Source: Trichopria drosophilae (lineage: Eukaryota > Arthropoda > Insecta > Hymenoptera > Diapriidae). Taken from it: a stretch of 64,000 bases of DNA. The translations under genes and the position numbers were made by a program. The notes below the pieces were generated by a model, which worked only from the letters and a program-made list of their open reading frames with translations, did no database searches and had not been told where the DNA came from. This document shows, in pieces, positions 14,171 through 25,980 of the stretch (within the stretch, counting starts at the first letter, position 1; each line of letters begins with the position of its first letter). The stretch lies in assembly GCA_030407085.1 (NCBI GenBank), contig CM059587.1, positions 23,161,001 to 23,225,000 on the forward strand. Direction: 5' to 3'.

Positions 14171-14812
14171 AAAATTGAAAATGAGCATTTTCAAAACTTC
14201 GACCCCGACCGCAGGTCAGCCGAAGCACTGATAAATAAGCACGTCTTGTTCACACTGATGCTTAAGAAAACGCGGTTTAGTCGAGTTTTTGACAGGTCGG
14301 GTTGCAGGAAATAAATTTTTTTATATGTGGGATACTTCGGTTTCCGTTTTTTACTGCATTATCGTTGATTTTACGAAGAAATGAATACAACCTTTATGTA
14401 GAGAATTCGAAGTTCTATATTTTTTGTTTGAAACAGTTTTTTGTACGATTTGTATTTTTTGTTATGAAATGGAAAAACGTGTTTTTTGGGCGTTTGTTTG
14501 TTAAACCTCCCCATAATCTAGTATGCATTGTCTCCAAAAACTAATCAGATCTAAGTTTGGCCAAGAGAAACCCAAAACCGTTTGTACTTTTTAAATTCGT
14601 CTTGCCAGTCGCGAGATATCGCGTATACAAAATTTTGACTACGGACGGACGGACGGACGGACGTACAACGTAACGGTCACCAATTTTTTTATTGTTGCTT
14701 TGGGTTCCTTAGGGCCTGAAACGTCGACATTTGATGAAAAACTATAGGGTAATTTTTTGGCGAGAACTGACCAAATTCAATACTTCGCCAGACCTATGGT
14801 CTGGGTCGAAGT
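14171..14812. mobile_element. ACTTCGACCC-family element, copy 1
   Basis: Inverted ends ACTTCGACCCCGACC (14196 onward) and GGTCTGGGTCGAAGT (to 14812) enclose a 617-bp core. It shares long blocks in the same order and orientation with 36354-36925, including ATCATCAGATC-like and GGGTTCCTTAGGG segments and an ACGG microsatellite. The segment before the left end (ATTGAAAATGAGCATTTTC) is also repeated, inverted, near 37660, so the true left boundary may lie farther out. The superfamily is unknown. The open frames inside are shadows. Confidence 0.65.
14641..14664 (+). repeat. (ACGG)n microsatellite
   Basis: A perfect ACGG run of five units inside the ACTTCGACCC element. The sister element has a mixed ACGG/ACGT run at the same internal position (near 36760-36784), so the microsatellite is part of the element. 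Confidence 0.85.
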
Positions 14813-16639
14813 AATTCGAAGATAATATTAATGCAAAAGTATTAATGAATCGAACACGTCCAAGGGATTTCTCAGAAGATGTAGAGAACACATTCATTGT
14901 ACACAATGGCAGAGCATGATATACACGCGCAGACATACCTACATATATATAACATATATCTAGAAAACAGTGGAAAGGTAACTTATCTTAAAACTAGGAA
15001 TATTCACGGAACGAAGTAACATACATAGCATAGTAAAATTTGGAACTTCTATGTATACAACGTGCGCCCTTTTCTGTCGTTTGCGCAAAACCCGCCATCT
15101 GTTATCATTCCCGTGATACAATCCCTGCTTTCTAATTAAGATCTTTTTTGGCGTTCGGGCTGTGGATGTAGTCCAAAAAAGAAAAATATTGCTGTTTTCT
15201 TAGTTTCTTGATGCTCGGCCCCATTTCCATTTGAATCGGCAAATATTACCAAACAGTTGAGTAAAATATCAGTAGGAAAAAAAAATTTTCCTTCTTCTTG
15301 TATACATTTCGCTTAGTTTATTGTACTAATTCATGAAAAGGACGTAACTTCTACATTTCGACGAATGTAAAAGTTGCTTCCTATTAAGATTAAATTATAC
15401 AGTAATTTTATGCAGTATTTCCAATTTGTTAGTATTTATTTACTTTTCTGGCTGGGTAAAATTGCCAAACACTTTATTTTCTGATGTAAAGGAAATATTA
15501 CCGTGCAGAAATATAAGTTGTGCTGGCCTTACTGTAAATATGTCTTTAAAAATCAGCACGTTCCGAAAATTATCAAACGTTTAGTAAAATTTCGTTTTTA
15601 TTTTGTACAATATCCATTTCTCTTTTCTCCGTGATGAAGTCTGATATATTTGTAAGTCTCACCCTTACCATTCCAGTAAACGCAAAGACATTGGGAAGCA
15701 TTGAGTACTTTAATGCTTTTAAATCCTATTTTTGATACCTAAAAAAAGAGAATTAACAATGATTCACTGAAAACCATGTGAATACTTCTAGATCCTTCTC
15801 GAAGTCTAACAATATTACCTTGTAGAAACGGAGGTGTAATACACTATACCGGCCCACAAAAATAAAATTACTAGGGAATCCTTGAAAAAAAATGTACGTA
15901 TTTTTAAGTTTTATAAGCGGGATTAACCAGGTTAGCAAGTCGCTTGTAGTTTGAACTTTTATTATGATGTTTCTCTAAAAGCATTAATAAAGAATTATGT
16001 ATTATAATTACTTCTCAATTTCTTCAGATTATATAAATAAAACATACAATGACCATATCGTTGAAATATAATTTTAGTTGGATTATATTTTTTAAATTAG
16101 ATTAACATTAAGGTGAATCACACAAATGTAAACCGTACTTATCTAAAATAAGATAACTAATTTTTCTAAATGCTATATTAATATTTATGCTTCACCTGTG
16201 TATGTCAGTCAACTTTACAACCCCGTTAATGAATATTAAAAGATAATCTCAAAAGTGTAATCAAAGCTGGGTTACTCTGCCCTGATTTTGTTTATTATTT
16301 TACATATTATAAAAATATTCTTATTCTTAAGACCGTTATTTAAACATTAATTCATTTTCAAAAATTTGCCACCACCATAGGCTGTCCGACGTAAATAAAC
16401 AATATTTTAGTGGAATCTGTCATATTTTAATCCCACTAGTCCACTAAATTAAAAACTCTAGTGATATAAAAACTTAGCATCAACCAACAAAATGTAGACT
16501 GGAAGTCAAAATCTTATGTATATTTTCATATAAAGAGGGAAAATTTTCAATATCAATTCAACGTTAGATTCGACTTCATCGACTACAGAAAACTTAAGCT
16601 GACGAGTTTCAAACACATTGCATTACATTTTTCAAAAGT
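14813..16639. other. AT-rich stretch, nothing recognised
   Basis: No gene, paired ends or RNA gene recognised. Confidence 0.45.
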
Positions 16640-16832
16640 AATCAGCTATATTGGACCTGCCGTTTTGAATTTTGAAAAACTAACATCCTATTCGTAATCA
16701 ACGACCCCAAAAACCCCTTATTAACATTTTTTGGGCAAATTTGATGGATTTTCAGAAAAGTCGTCCGCTATATTGGATCCACCATTTTGAATTTTTAAAA
16801 TCTGACTTCAGGTTCGTAATCAGCAGCTAAAA
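16640..16832. repeat. Orphan modules of the TTAA element family
   Basis: Two tandem direct copies of the module seen in the TTAA elements, each with a CCRCCATTTTGAATTTT-like core followed by TTCGTAATCAACGACCCC-like sequence. I could not pair CCCTTT-type ends around them, so this is an old or truncated copy. Confidence 0.6.
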
Positions 16833-17877
16833 ATCTATAAAGATACATATCGTCTGATTTTTTTCATATTATTATTCGAGTATAACTATGAAATTGATGT
16901 ACATCCCGGGTAAAAATGATTTATATACGATTGTATAGAAATTGTATAGAATTGTATAGAAATCATATACAATTATATACAATTATATTCAAATGTATAC
17001 AATTATATATGAATTTTGTCTCTATAGAATTGTATATGGCGGTATGTAAACGTATATGATTGTATACAATTTTATATAAGTATATACAAATATATACATT
17101 TGCATATTTTTTCTGTAATATCTGATTATCCCTTGTCAACCAGCAGCTATATGATTGTATATAGTTGTATATAAATATATACAGCTGTATACAGTTTTAT
17201 AGAAATATATACAATAATATACAGTTGTAAATAAGATACGTAAAAAATATAGAATTCCCGATATAAAACGGTATTCTGCAGCCACCGCTGACGTATGTTG
17301 CTGTGTCGTTAAATTTACACCAGAATACTATAAATGGTGCATTTAAAATGGCATACGTTCATGCTCGAGTTAGGTATTGATTGGGAGTGTTCGATTTAGG
17401 TGGATACGTATACCAATCGTATCTTAAACGTATCCCAATAGTATATACCGTATCCCGCATACCCAGTGTATCCATTCGGATGCGGTATACGATTGGTGTA
17501 CGTATTCAATCGAACGCCCCCGAGTATCCGTATTCCGTATCCTTCCGTACACTTTGAAAAGTGAAAGTAAAATTACATTTCCGAGATTTTAAAATTTTGA
17601 TGACATATCCTATTAATTTCGTTGTAAAATTACATTTTTCGCGTAAATAACCAACGAAAACGCAAGGAAATTTACCAAAAACATGTAAAATTTACAACGG
17701 AAATGTAAATTTACAGCGTAACAGGTGGAAATAAAAATACCAGTGATATTCGTGGTAATTTTACATAGAATGTGTAACAAAAAAAAATCGACTTTTTTTA
17801 CAGTGTATATATATAAAATCATATAGATACATATTTCCTTCATTGGCGTATCCATACAAGCTGAACGAGTGGTGGAG

Positions 17878-17978
17878 TACACCCAGGTGCATTAATTCGT
17901 GCTGTCGTAAGTCGTATAACATGGATAAATTTCTTACGACTCTTGTTACGACAACGGTAAGTAATACACCTGGGTGTA
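17878..17978. mobile_element. 101-bp inverted-end unit nested in the palindrome element
   Basis: TACACCCAGGTG at 17878-17889 is exactly inverted as CACCTGGGTGTA at 17967-17978. The interior also pairs imperfectly (GTCGTAAG against CTTACGAC). It is probably a tiny MITE or hairpin inside the larger element. Confidence 0.6.
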
Positions 17979-18183
17979 CATATTACAGTAGTCCACCCTT
18001 ATTTTAACTTCTTCCGTTATTTTAACTTGTTTCCTTCCTCTACATATTTTAACTTGTTTCCTTCACTCGTCCTACCACTCGACCTGCGCGACGTGTCTGA
18101 TCATGTGCATAGACGCGGAACAGGAAGGCAAACACGGCTAACAATTTGTTATCTCTGGGAGCGTTCGAGGTTGGCGAATCGTC

Positions 18184-18280
18184 TCCTTATCGTCTCCTCA
18201 TCGTACCAAAAATGGGAATCGCGATTTGCTCCCGTATTCTATCGTTCCCATTTTGGGAACGATAAGGAGACGATAAGAAG
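18184..18280. repeat. Hairpin, about 39-nt arms
   Basis: The arm around TTATCGTCTCC...ATGGGAA is inverted after a loop of about 18 nt as TTCCCAT...GGAGACGATAA, with few mismatches. It lies inside the 16903-18429 element. Confidence 0.7.
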
Positions 18281-18429
18281 ACGTGTAAAATTATATACAC
18301 TTATATACAATTGTATACGTTCATATACAATTATATAGAGACAAAAATGCTGTACAATTATATACAATTGTATACAAAATTTCGTATGCAATTATATACA
18401 ATTGTATAGACCTCATTTTTACCCGGGAT

Positions 18430-19341
18430 TTTTTATTGGACATGGTCAACTTTGACCCCTCATATTTCGGAAACGTGGCATATGCTCACTTTCAAATTTT
18501 GCAGGGATTATTGGGTCATCATATGTAACCAATTGGCATAAAAATTTTGAATATTCGAGGTACGAAAAAGGGGCATTTTTTGTATGGGGCTTACAGAGGC
18601 TCTTTCAATATCACTTAATTTTGCAGCGCAAATTTCGTACCTCCATAACGTAGCACCTGATTTAATAGTCAAATATAACTGTCATTACGTGTAACGCATT
18701 ATAATTTCATGAAAGTCTGGCTGGCGGATCGTCAATTAACTTCAATATTTCTCCTATGGACAAGGAAACAATAGAAAGGTGCAAATCATAAAGGTATGCC
18801 CAGAGAGTCGAATTCGCCCTGTTTAAAAAGAAAAAGGAGCATCGCTTTTCAGCATCTTCAAGACCCGTGGCATTATTTTTTCATTCGCATTTTGTATTTT
18901 CTCGTAGGGTTTATATGCGGAAACGGGGAAGAAAGTATCTTGGAGGCGCGTGAAAGCCGGTTGCGTCGCGCAAAATTGAAATTCCTTTGAAAATTCCCGG
19001 ATGCGAAGTAATGACATACGGTGCGAGATCGCACCCCTCTTTAACTTTCACGCTCCCTCGCGGAATGCTCGAGACGTCTCGCGAACGAATAGTAAAGTTA
19101 TCACGTGACTCGGCAAAACTGACGCTGTTTTGTATATTACGCAGACCATTAAGATAGTTTAAGACAAAGTAAGCTCAAAAAGGTGTAAACCATATATAAT
19201 TATTGATTTTCGTAAGGACGGCCTCCGCACGAATAAGCGACCTCAACAGTTGTGCTTAAATATAGTAACCACTGAAAGCTTTTATCAACACAATTTTTGT
19301 CGATACAAGCATTTCTCGATATAAATGATCACTTTAACCAA
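18430..19341. other. Unassigned; GC-richer patch near 18940-19110
   Basis: The first part (to about 18700) reads like decayed repeat DNA. The 18940-19110 patch is richer in CpG than its surroundings but has no open frame that I can support. It could be a regulatory or UTR remnant. Confidence 0.35.
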
Positions 19342-20406
19342 CCCGAGTAGAAATTTTGATACGGCCCAGTTCAGGTCCCGTTTAGGCTGCCTGAATATAA
19401 GGCTCTTATCAGGCAAATGCTATCAGGGCCTGATTAAGAACGTAACGACTCATTGGTCAGGACCGGATCAAACATCCTGAGGGCTTGATAAGGGCTTGAT
19501 CAGAGCTTTATAAGGACCTGATGAGGTAACTATAAGAGGCTCGTTTAAACAATAATTAAATAAAATTAATAATCATACAATATCCCGAGCGGAAATTTAT
19601 TCAGGCAGCCTAAATATGTACCTGGGCCGGACTAGGCTCCAGTAAGGCGTTCCTGATCAGGTACTCCTGAATTTCCCCAGATCAGGTCATGATCAGGTTC
19701 CAGTAAGTTATCTTGATCAGGTTCCCCTGAATATGCCCTGATTAAACCCTGATTATGTTAAAATAAAGGATAACTGGTATAGGGAAGCCTGTGAATTTCC
19801 ATATCAAAACCAAACCATGAATTGATAAGGCTTGCCTTATTTTCAATTTCCGGAAATCGCTAACTACTTTAGAAATTTCAAATCAGGGGTATATCAGGGG
19901 GACTGCTCAGAGCCTGATAAGGACGTCTGAATTTGTTAACTTCTAAATTTTATGTAATTCGTTCAGTCGTCACGAGGCGTGATCGCGCATCTACTTCATT
20001 CCTGTTAAGGAAATGTATTTCTATTTTGTATATTAGCCCACTTGTAGGAACGTTTCAGTACATCCACATTGTATGTGATGGATATGTATACGATTCGTGT
20101 ATACGTGTAAATAATATTTTTTTATTTTGCAGCCATTTTTTGTCAGATAGTAATAAATCATTAAAAATTAATTTGTTGTTTCGTAATATTATTGTCAATA
20201 TTTTCACCATGGAATTTGGAAAGCATGCGAAATATTGGGCATTGTAAGGTCCTGATCAGGTCCTGTATATTTGCCTGATCAGGGCCTTAACAAAAAAGCG
20301 TTACACGACATGCCAGGGCCTGATAAGGGGACATGTCAAGACCAGATTTTGTTCACATGCTTCATGATCAGGACCTCATTCCAGCGTGAATAATTTTCCG
20401 CTCGAG
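19342..20406. mobile_element. CCTGATCAGG palindrome-packed element(s)
   Basis: A complete unit at 19584-20406 has inverted ends CCCGAGCGGAAATTTATTCA (left) and, inverted, CTCGAGCGGAAAATTATTCA (right). A related end, CCCGAGTAGAAATTTTG, at 19342 begins a partial second unit running to about 19560 in the same orientation. Both are crowded with variants of CCTGATCAGG and GGGCCTGATAAGG, well over a dozen half or full palindromes. The middle (about 19930-20230) is free of the motif and has an open frame with no recognisable product. Confidence 0.75.
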
Positions 20407-20640
20407 ATGAGTCACTTTCATATAAACATTATATTTAATAGTATAATTATAAATTATTATAAATCCACAGGTATGTTACATTTCATAAGGTGTCATTCCA
20501 ATGATTATATTAATTTTTATTTCTAAGTTTAATTTTTACACATTTCAGTTTTATACTATTTATTATTTGAATTACATTTTTATATATCGCATCCTATATT
20601 TGCAGTTTTCAACGCTCGCAAATAAATAAGAAAAAATCTT

Positions 20641-20708
20641 ACCCTGCGTGGGAATCGAGCCTGGGTCTCTCGCTTACTACGCTGGCACCTTAACCACGAC
20701 GCTACGTT
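20641..20708 (-). tRNA. tRNA-like sequence (pseudo-tRNA or SINE head)
   Basis: On the minus strand a TAGCGTCGTGGTTAAGG block resembles the tRNA D-arm/A box. About 30 nt on comes GGCTCGATTCC, a good B box (20651-20661), and then a T6 run (TAAGATTTTTTC) that would end Pol III transcription. The T stem and acceptor stem do not pair well and no clear anticodon stem forms, so I favour a tRNA-derived SINE head or a decayed tRNA over a working gene. Confidence 0.45.
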
Positions 20709-20712
20709 TGCA

Positions 20713-22211
20713 ATTGCATGTTTGGCAAAAAATGTAATTGTTTCTTCTATTACCCATTAAGGCTCATGTTTAACAAAACTCAGGTATAGCGCAAAACTAA
20801 CTTTGGCAATAAGATACCTACTAAACATAAAATACCCGTGTTTTTTTGTTTATAAAAAATAATAGTTTATAACGTTTTGTGATAAAATAATTTCTACAAA
20901 AGTTATTTTATATGAAAACTGACTACTCCAATCCAATCAACAAGAAAAATTAGACCAAAAATATGTACAATGTGTTCTTAAATTTTTTGTTGAAGATAAT
21001 AAATAAATAATATGGTCGATACCCCGTTTCCCATTGCGTATAATGTCAAACTAACGACTGGAAATCGGATATTTGATAAAAATAAAATACGTGTTTTCTT
21101 GTTTATAAAAAACAATTATTTTTATTAATACTAATTATATATTTATTTATTATATTACTTATATTAATATGTTATATTTATATAAACAATTTCCTCACAA
21201 ATGGTTTTAGACAAAATCCGATTGCGAGAATCGACATTACGAAGTAAGTCATGTATGAAACGTATGTATATTATTGTTATTTATTCCATATAAAAGTAAC
21301 ATTTATAGATATTCGTTTTCTAAATAATTGGCCCCGTAGAACCAAATATCGCGTTCATATTTCTTCTGAAACCACTTTTGATGATATTTATAAAAAATTC
21401 TTACATGCGGCTTTATCCGTACGCTTACTTGATAAAGTTTGCCTTGCTACAAGCACTTTTAATTTTATCCCAAACAGCACAAGCTCGTCCCAGAACGTCC
21501 TCAGGAGCCCCTGAGGAGATCCCGAGGAACAAAATTGGACATTTGGACGTCCTCAGGAGCTTCCTAGGACATCCCGGGTCGAGCTGCTAGGGTATTGAAA
21601 TAAAAGTTGAATATGTACTGAAAGTATTCAGACTAAATAAATTCACATTCACTAGATATGGGAGAAAAAAGTAATTATTTTCCAAAAATAGTCAGCTTAT
21701 TTTGTAATATCTTTACGATCAGCTATCAGCTATTTGATGTAACAATCACGTGGCATACCTAAAGCGAAAGATATCAAAGTGATTAAAAACGACTTCAATT
21801 GGGTATAGAACGTTACTAGACTTACGTAGTACTCAATAAATCAAATCAAAATTCGAATGGGCTCCTACTTTTGAATAGCAGCGTAGGAAGATAATTCCCT
21901 TAAAGCACAGCAACTACAGAATGTCTAAGATCTGTAAAGTGAATTATCTACTCTAATAGGAAAGAAATGTAAAAGTTGGAAAATGTAAAAGCAAGTCCTA
22001 CATTTTTTAGCAATTTGACGACATCTCCTCTTTATACAAACGATTTCATACACGGCTAGAATTCGGATACTTTTATGTTACAGAGGTAACAGAATTTTAC
22101 TAAATTCTGTAACAGAAATAAACATTACCTAACATTACCAGAATATTACGAAACTGTAACAGAAATCTAAGATAGAATCAGATAACTAAGGGGACATTAG
22201 TTTGATTTGTA
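20713..22211. other. Unassigned; short palindromic patch at 21478-21592
   Basis: Mostly AT-rich and featureless. Near 21478-21592 a GC-rich patch repeats GGACGTCCTCAGGAGC-like palindromic words (CCTCAGG, CCTGAGG, TCCTAGGA). It looks like one end of another palindrome-rich element; I could not find the partner end. Confidence 0.4.
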
Positions 22212-22212
22212 G

Positions 22213-22320
22213 GCACCAGATGCGACTGTGACACGCACTGTTCCACACTTAGCACCCGTGCTTCCCGTTGTAGAAGTGGGATTTTCATTCGATTATAAGG
22301 GATTCCTCGGTCAAGCATCA
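22213..22320 (+). CDS. Candidate internal coding exon, unknown gene
   Basis: A 108-nt segment lies between an acceptor-like TTTGATTTGTAG and a donor-like CA|GTAACG. It is a whole number of codons (36) and open throughout in one frame, and it is clearly GC-richer than the flanks. An in-frame TAG lies exactly at the acceptor, so the frame opens only from the splice site. The peptide begins APDATVTRTVPHLAP and ends FSFDYKGFLGQAS, with no domain I recognise. No partner exon was found in the window. Reading through the donor stays open for 32 more codons, which weakens the case. It could be a chance open stretch. Confidence 0.35.
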
Positions 22321-22541
22321 GTAACGTATAAAACGCGTCATATGAATATTCTCAAACTCTATGACGTTGATTCTAATGTTTATGATGACAATATCATTTT
22401 CCTTAACCTTCACTGCTGATCATTATTCTTTTATTAAATTTTTTTAATAGTATGTTGTATATGAATTAATTCAAGTAATGTTTAATACATACACTCAACA
22501 ATTATGCACGTATGTAAAACATGTTAATAAATGTAAATTAA

Positions 22542-23179
22542 CCCTTTGAAGTATGGTCTAGCATATATATGCTACACCTTTCTGTAATTCATTATTTACA
22601 TATTTAAGGTAATTATTAATTAATTTTGCTGCAATTTTTTGCTTCCTTACTTCAAGAATATGTCAAGAAACGTAAATAAATCAATATTTTTAATTAATTA
22701 TTATGTTATATTGTTTCAAAAATTAAACAATGTGTAAAATTGGTGAATTTTTTGCGGAAAATATATGTGGAAAAGAAAACGTCACTCAAATATGACAAGA
22801 CTGGGTACTCGGAGGTTTTTGGATTCACTGATTATGAATCAGGCCTCAGATTTTCAAAATTCAAAATGGCGGATTCAAAATGGCCAACCGAAATATAAAA
22901 ACCAATCATATTCACCCTCGATTTCAGTCGGCCATATTGGATCCGCCATTTTGAATTTTGAAAATCTGAGGCCTGATTCGTAATCAACGATCCCGAAAAC
23001 CCCCGAGTACCCAATTTCACCTCGATCAAGTAAATTTTTGCATTTCGGTTGGCCATATTGGATCCGCCATTTTGAATTTTGAAGATCTGCGACCAGATTC
23101 GTAATCAGCGACCCCGAAAACTCCCGAGTAACAAATTTCAGCTACTTTCAAGGTAAAGAAAAACGTATGCTTCAAAGGG
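22542..23179. mobile_element. TTAA-type non-autonomous element, copy 1
   Basis: Flanked by TTAA at 22538-22541 and 23180-23183. The ends are CCCTTTGAAGTATGG and, inverted, CCCTTTGAAGCATAC. Just inside the left end is a perfect short palindrome, TAGCATATATATGCTA. The interior has one inverted and two direct copies of a module with the core GGATCCGCCATTTTGAATTT and a CGTAATCARCGAYCCCGAAAAC tail. The peptides read from it (SDFQNSKWRIQ in both directions) are by-products of this repeat. TTAA target and CCC ends point to piggyBac-type transposition in trans. Confidence 0.85.
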
Positions 23180-23586
23180 TTAACCAATAGTCAAGAAAAT
23201 GTTTACTCCCCTTATATTTTCTGTTACGGTAACTAAAAATTACTAAACTGATCCAGAATATTTGTTGAAAATTGTAACAACATTTTTTTGAAACGGTCAC
23301 AGTAAATAACTTTAGTTACGTTTTCAGAAAATTCCGAAAAAAGCAGTATACGTTCCAGAATTCGTGACCATTTGGAAAGATAGAATTTTTACAATTAAGA
23401 ACCGAGCTTTCTTAAGAAAAACTTTTTGGTTTCACATTTTATGTGCAATTTAATATCTCTATATCTTCTTATACACATATTTATCAGTTTCAATTCGCAA
23501 ATACGATCACTTTATAGAATTTATAACTGTAATCATCCCTTAAACTTCATTTATTTAGCCAAGCAATCTGGAAGATCAAAACTTAA

Positions 23587-23675
23587 CTAGACATTTCCCT
23601 GATTACTACTCGATCGTGTATTAGCAACTTGAGCACTTCCATTTTGTTTCCTTCTTATCTTCTTTGCACATTCTG
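23587..23675 (-). CDS. Candidate terminal coding exon, unknown gene
   Basis: On the minus strand a pyrimidine-rich tract, CCTATCTCTGTGCAGCAG (a NAGNAG acceptor), precedes 28 open codons ending in TAG (23587-23589). The peptide contains ECAKKIRRKQNG and ends SSSNQGNV: basic, then Ser/Asn-rich. An AATAAA signal follows about 32 nt after the stop (23550-23555), making a plausible 3' end. The frame is also open upstream of the acceptor to an ATG (56 codons in all), so a small single-exon ORF is the alternative. Function unknown. Confidence 0.3.
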
Positions 23676-23679
23676 CTGC

Positions 23680-24459
23680 ACAGAGATAGGTAACGGGAGT
23701 TACAGGTTTGCACATAAATTTCACTATACTGATACGTGTAATCTTATAACGCAACATAAATGATGTATACTAACGTCGCGATACGTTTTATATATGACTG
23801 TATATTTTTTCCCAGTGTATGGTATACATCAGCATTAAGGCTACAAAATTTGACAAGAAACACGAAAGCATAAATTGGAAACGCGCGAGAATTGATTATC
23901 GCTTTCCTCTTCGCTCCGCGCGGCATCCTGTAAATTCTCAGAGCAAGAAATAAATTCACTTAGTTTACTCCGTAACTACTACTACCATTCGAACTCTTGA
24001 TATATAGGAGTAATAGGTTAAATACTATTTATTAATTCTCTTATTTATTATATTTATTTGAATAAAAAGATGACCATTTAGATTTAAAAAAAGACCAATT
24101 ATCTGAAATGCCAATTAAATGAATGGAAATATATATTTTATAAATTAGTCAATATAAAATGTTTCATTTCATATTTTGAAAATATAACAATAAGCTGGAT
24201 ATAAATCTTATTTACTATTAGTGCTATTGTTCATAGGGGAAGACGGGGTAAATCGACGCGGATTGTGTTGTTATCCCGTAACTGCTTTTGCGATGAGAAT
24301 TCCAAATCAAGACTAGTGGCACACGACAGGTTATTAATTAGCGTCATTTTCAAACCTAAAACGTATGGTGTGTGAATGGCGAAGCAACCTAATCTGAAAT
24401 GTCCTTCACAAAAATTGATAAATTCTTAGTTAATTTTAATGTTCCTGCAATATTCCACA
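23680..24459. other. Unassigned AT-rich stretch
   Basis: A GC-richer patch at about 23880-23930 reads MPRGAKRKAIINSRA on the minus strand. It could be an upstream exon of the candidate at 23587, but no clean donor is visible. AAGACGGGGTAAATCGAC near 24241 looks like a transposon end without a partner. Confidence 0.3.
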
Positions 24460-24775
24460 CGAACATTCGGATCGTTGGATATTTCAACATTCCTAAAATA
24501 TGGATGGAATATTACTTTGGAATATTCCAAATGTTCCAAAAGAATATTCTAGGAATGTTGATGGAATAAAGCGTGCTATTTGGGATATCGTCAAAGCGTG
24601 TGTGAAGCATTGCGAAGTGACTACTCAATTACAGTCTGGCACAAAATTTTCTTTCGTAAGCTGTCAGAACGTTACAGTATTTCATCGACGTGAATGTGCT
24701 GATCTTTTGAATGAAGGAGTACACGGGGAACTACCTTACGAGAAGTACTACACAATCTGCAAATTAAATTGTTAA
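24460..24775 (+). other. GGAATATTCC cluster and open frame of unknown nature
   Basis: The first 100 nt repeat GGAATATT/AATATTCC and AGGAATGTT/AACATTCCT words, another cluster of short palindromes. A 91-codon frame then runs to a stop at 24773. Its second half has several Cys residues and Cys-ending blocks (KACVKHCE, SFVSCQNV, RRECADLL, ICKLNC) and seems less random than most frames here. No splice sites or family are recognised. Confidence 0.25.
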
Positions 24776-24853
24776 TGCAAGTCTAATATGATAAGGAAAT
24801 CTTGTATGGTCTGTACCACATTCCTGATGTTTATTAAAAGTTCAATTTTTAAG

Positions 24854-25036
24854 TTGGGGTGAAATGGGACACTTTTTGAAAAATCATATCTGATACCGCA
24901 CATGCTAAAACGACATAGGTATATAATCAATATTATGTTTATTTGATATCTAAACCATTGGATTACATGATTTATGATGTTGGAATAAGCACGTTAAAGC
25001 ACCTGAAAATTGAAATGTTCCATATTTCACCCAAAC
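24854..25036. mobile_element. Possible small MITE
   Basis: TTGGGGTGAAATGGGACA on the left is inverted as TTCCATATTTCACCCAAAC on the right, an imperfect end pair 183 bp apart. No clear target duplication. Confidence 0.35.
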
Positions 25037-25980
25037 TTAACATATCATATATTCGTGTCCTTCAAAATTAGTAAGAAATCTTGAAACGATTCTCATCTGC
25101 ATTTCGTAAACTTCTACCTCAAAAACGTCATTATAATTCGAAAGGAAAGGATAATGTGATTTCACAGCAAAGAGAAACATTATTGAAACCACTCTGTCGT
25201 AAGTGCAATTGCTGACATAGTCGCTCTTGGGAAAGATATACAAAATGTAAATGCTGGGGATTTTGCATCCGGCAATAGTTTTAAAATGCATTACATTTAA
25301 CACTATTAGAACTAAACATCAAATAGAAAACTGTCAAATTGTTTGAATCGACAAATATTTGTACTTTTATTAACGTCAGAAACGACCAAACCCACATAAA
25401 ATAATCCTGAGTTTTAAAGGTATTAGACAACTTGTTTAATTAACAAGATGAATTATCCAAGCACCGAGACATTTACGATCAAATTATATAGTTTGCCATC
25501 TTCAGTTTTATTCTTTTGTACTCTGCGGTCAATTATGTAGATTAATGTACCCATATCTGTTGACAGAACAGCAGCCTATCTTCCACGGGTGCTAGTTGTC
25601 GCATCGTCATGAAAATGAGCATAGGGCTTTATTCCGGAAAATAACTCTATACTAACAAAATAGATTTAAACATGTATGTGATCTGGAATAAGATTAATCA
25701 AGTAGGTATTCAAACATTATTTTAAGTACCAATATATTTTTTCTACGTAAACAAACATCTCCAGGCAATGTTTCGTTGAAGGTAACGGACAATGGTTACG
25801 TCCATCCTGGCTTTAATAAACATCATACTCATATTTTAAAATAGTAACATTTTACATGCTATATGTTGGGGAGAAGTTTGTAAGTGGCCATTTTAATATT
25901 TTTTAACCTTCTGACATTATTAACATCACGAATTTCACCAACGCCAAAGGAAACATTTAAAAGTGAGAGTGGAGAAATTG
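25037..25980. other. AT-rich stretch, nothing recognised
   Basis: An 88-codon frame at 25037-25303 (minus) has no recognised domain. Otherwise featureless. Confidence 0.45.

Larger units (their letters stand above)
16903..18429. mobile_element. Palindrome-packed element with CCCGGGTAAAAATGA ends
   Basis: Perfect 17-bp inverted ends ATCCCGGGTAAAAATGA (16903-16919) and TCATTTTTACCCGGGAT (18413-18429). The first and last few hundred bases are filled with variants of ATACAATTGTATA, each close to its own reverse complement. The middle holds unrelated insertions: GTATACGATTGGTGTAC-like repeats near 17400-17550, a piece ending TTTTTTTACAGTGTA near 17800, a 101-bp inverted unit at 17878-17978, and a hairpin at 18184-18280. 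No transposase is present. Subterminal palindrome arrays are probably transposase or host-protein binding sites (inference). Confidence 0.75.

Noticed and set aside
22765..23056. Opposite-strand frames with the same peptide SDFQNSKWRIQ
   Set aside because: They are translations of the inverted/direct DNA module of the TTAA element, not a protein; the same peptide appears at 56143-56367 in another copy.
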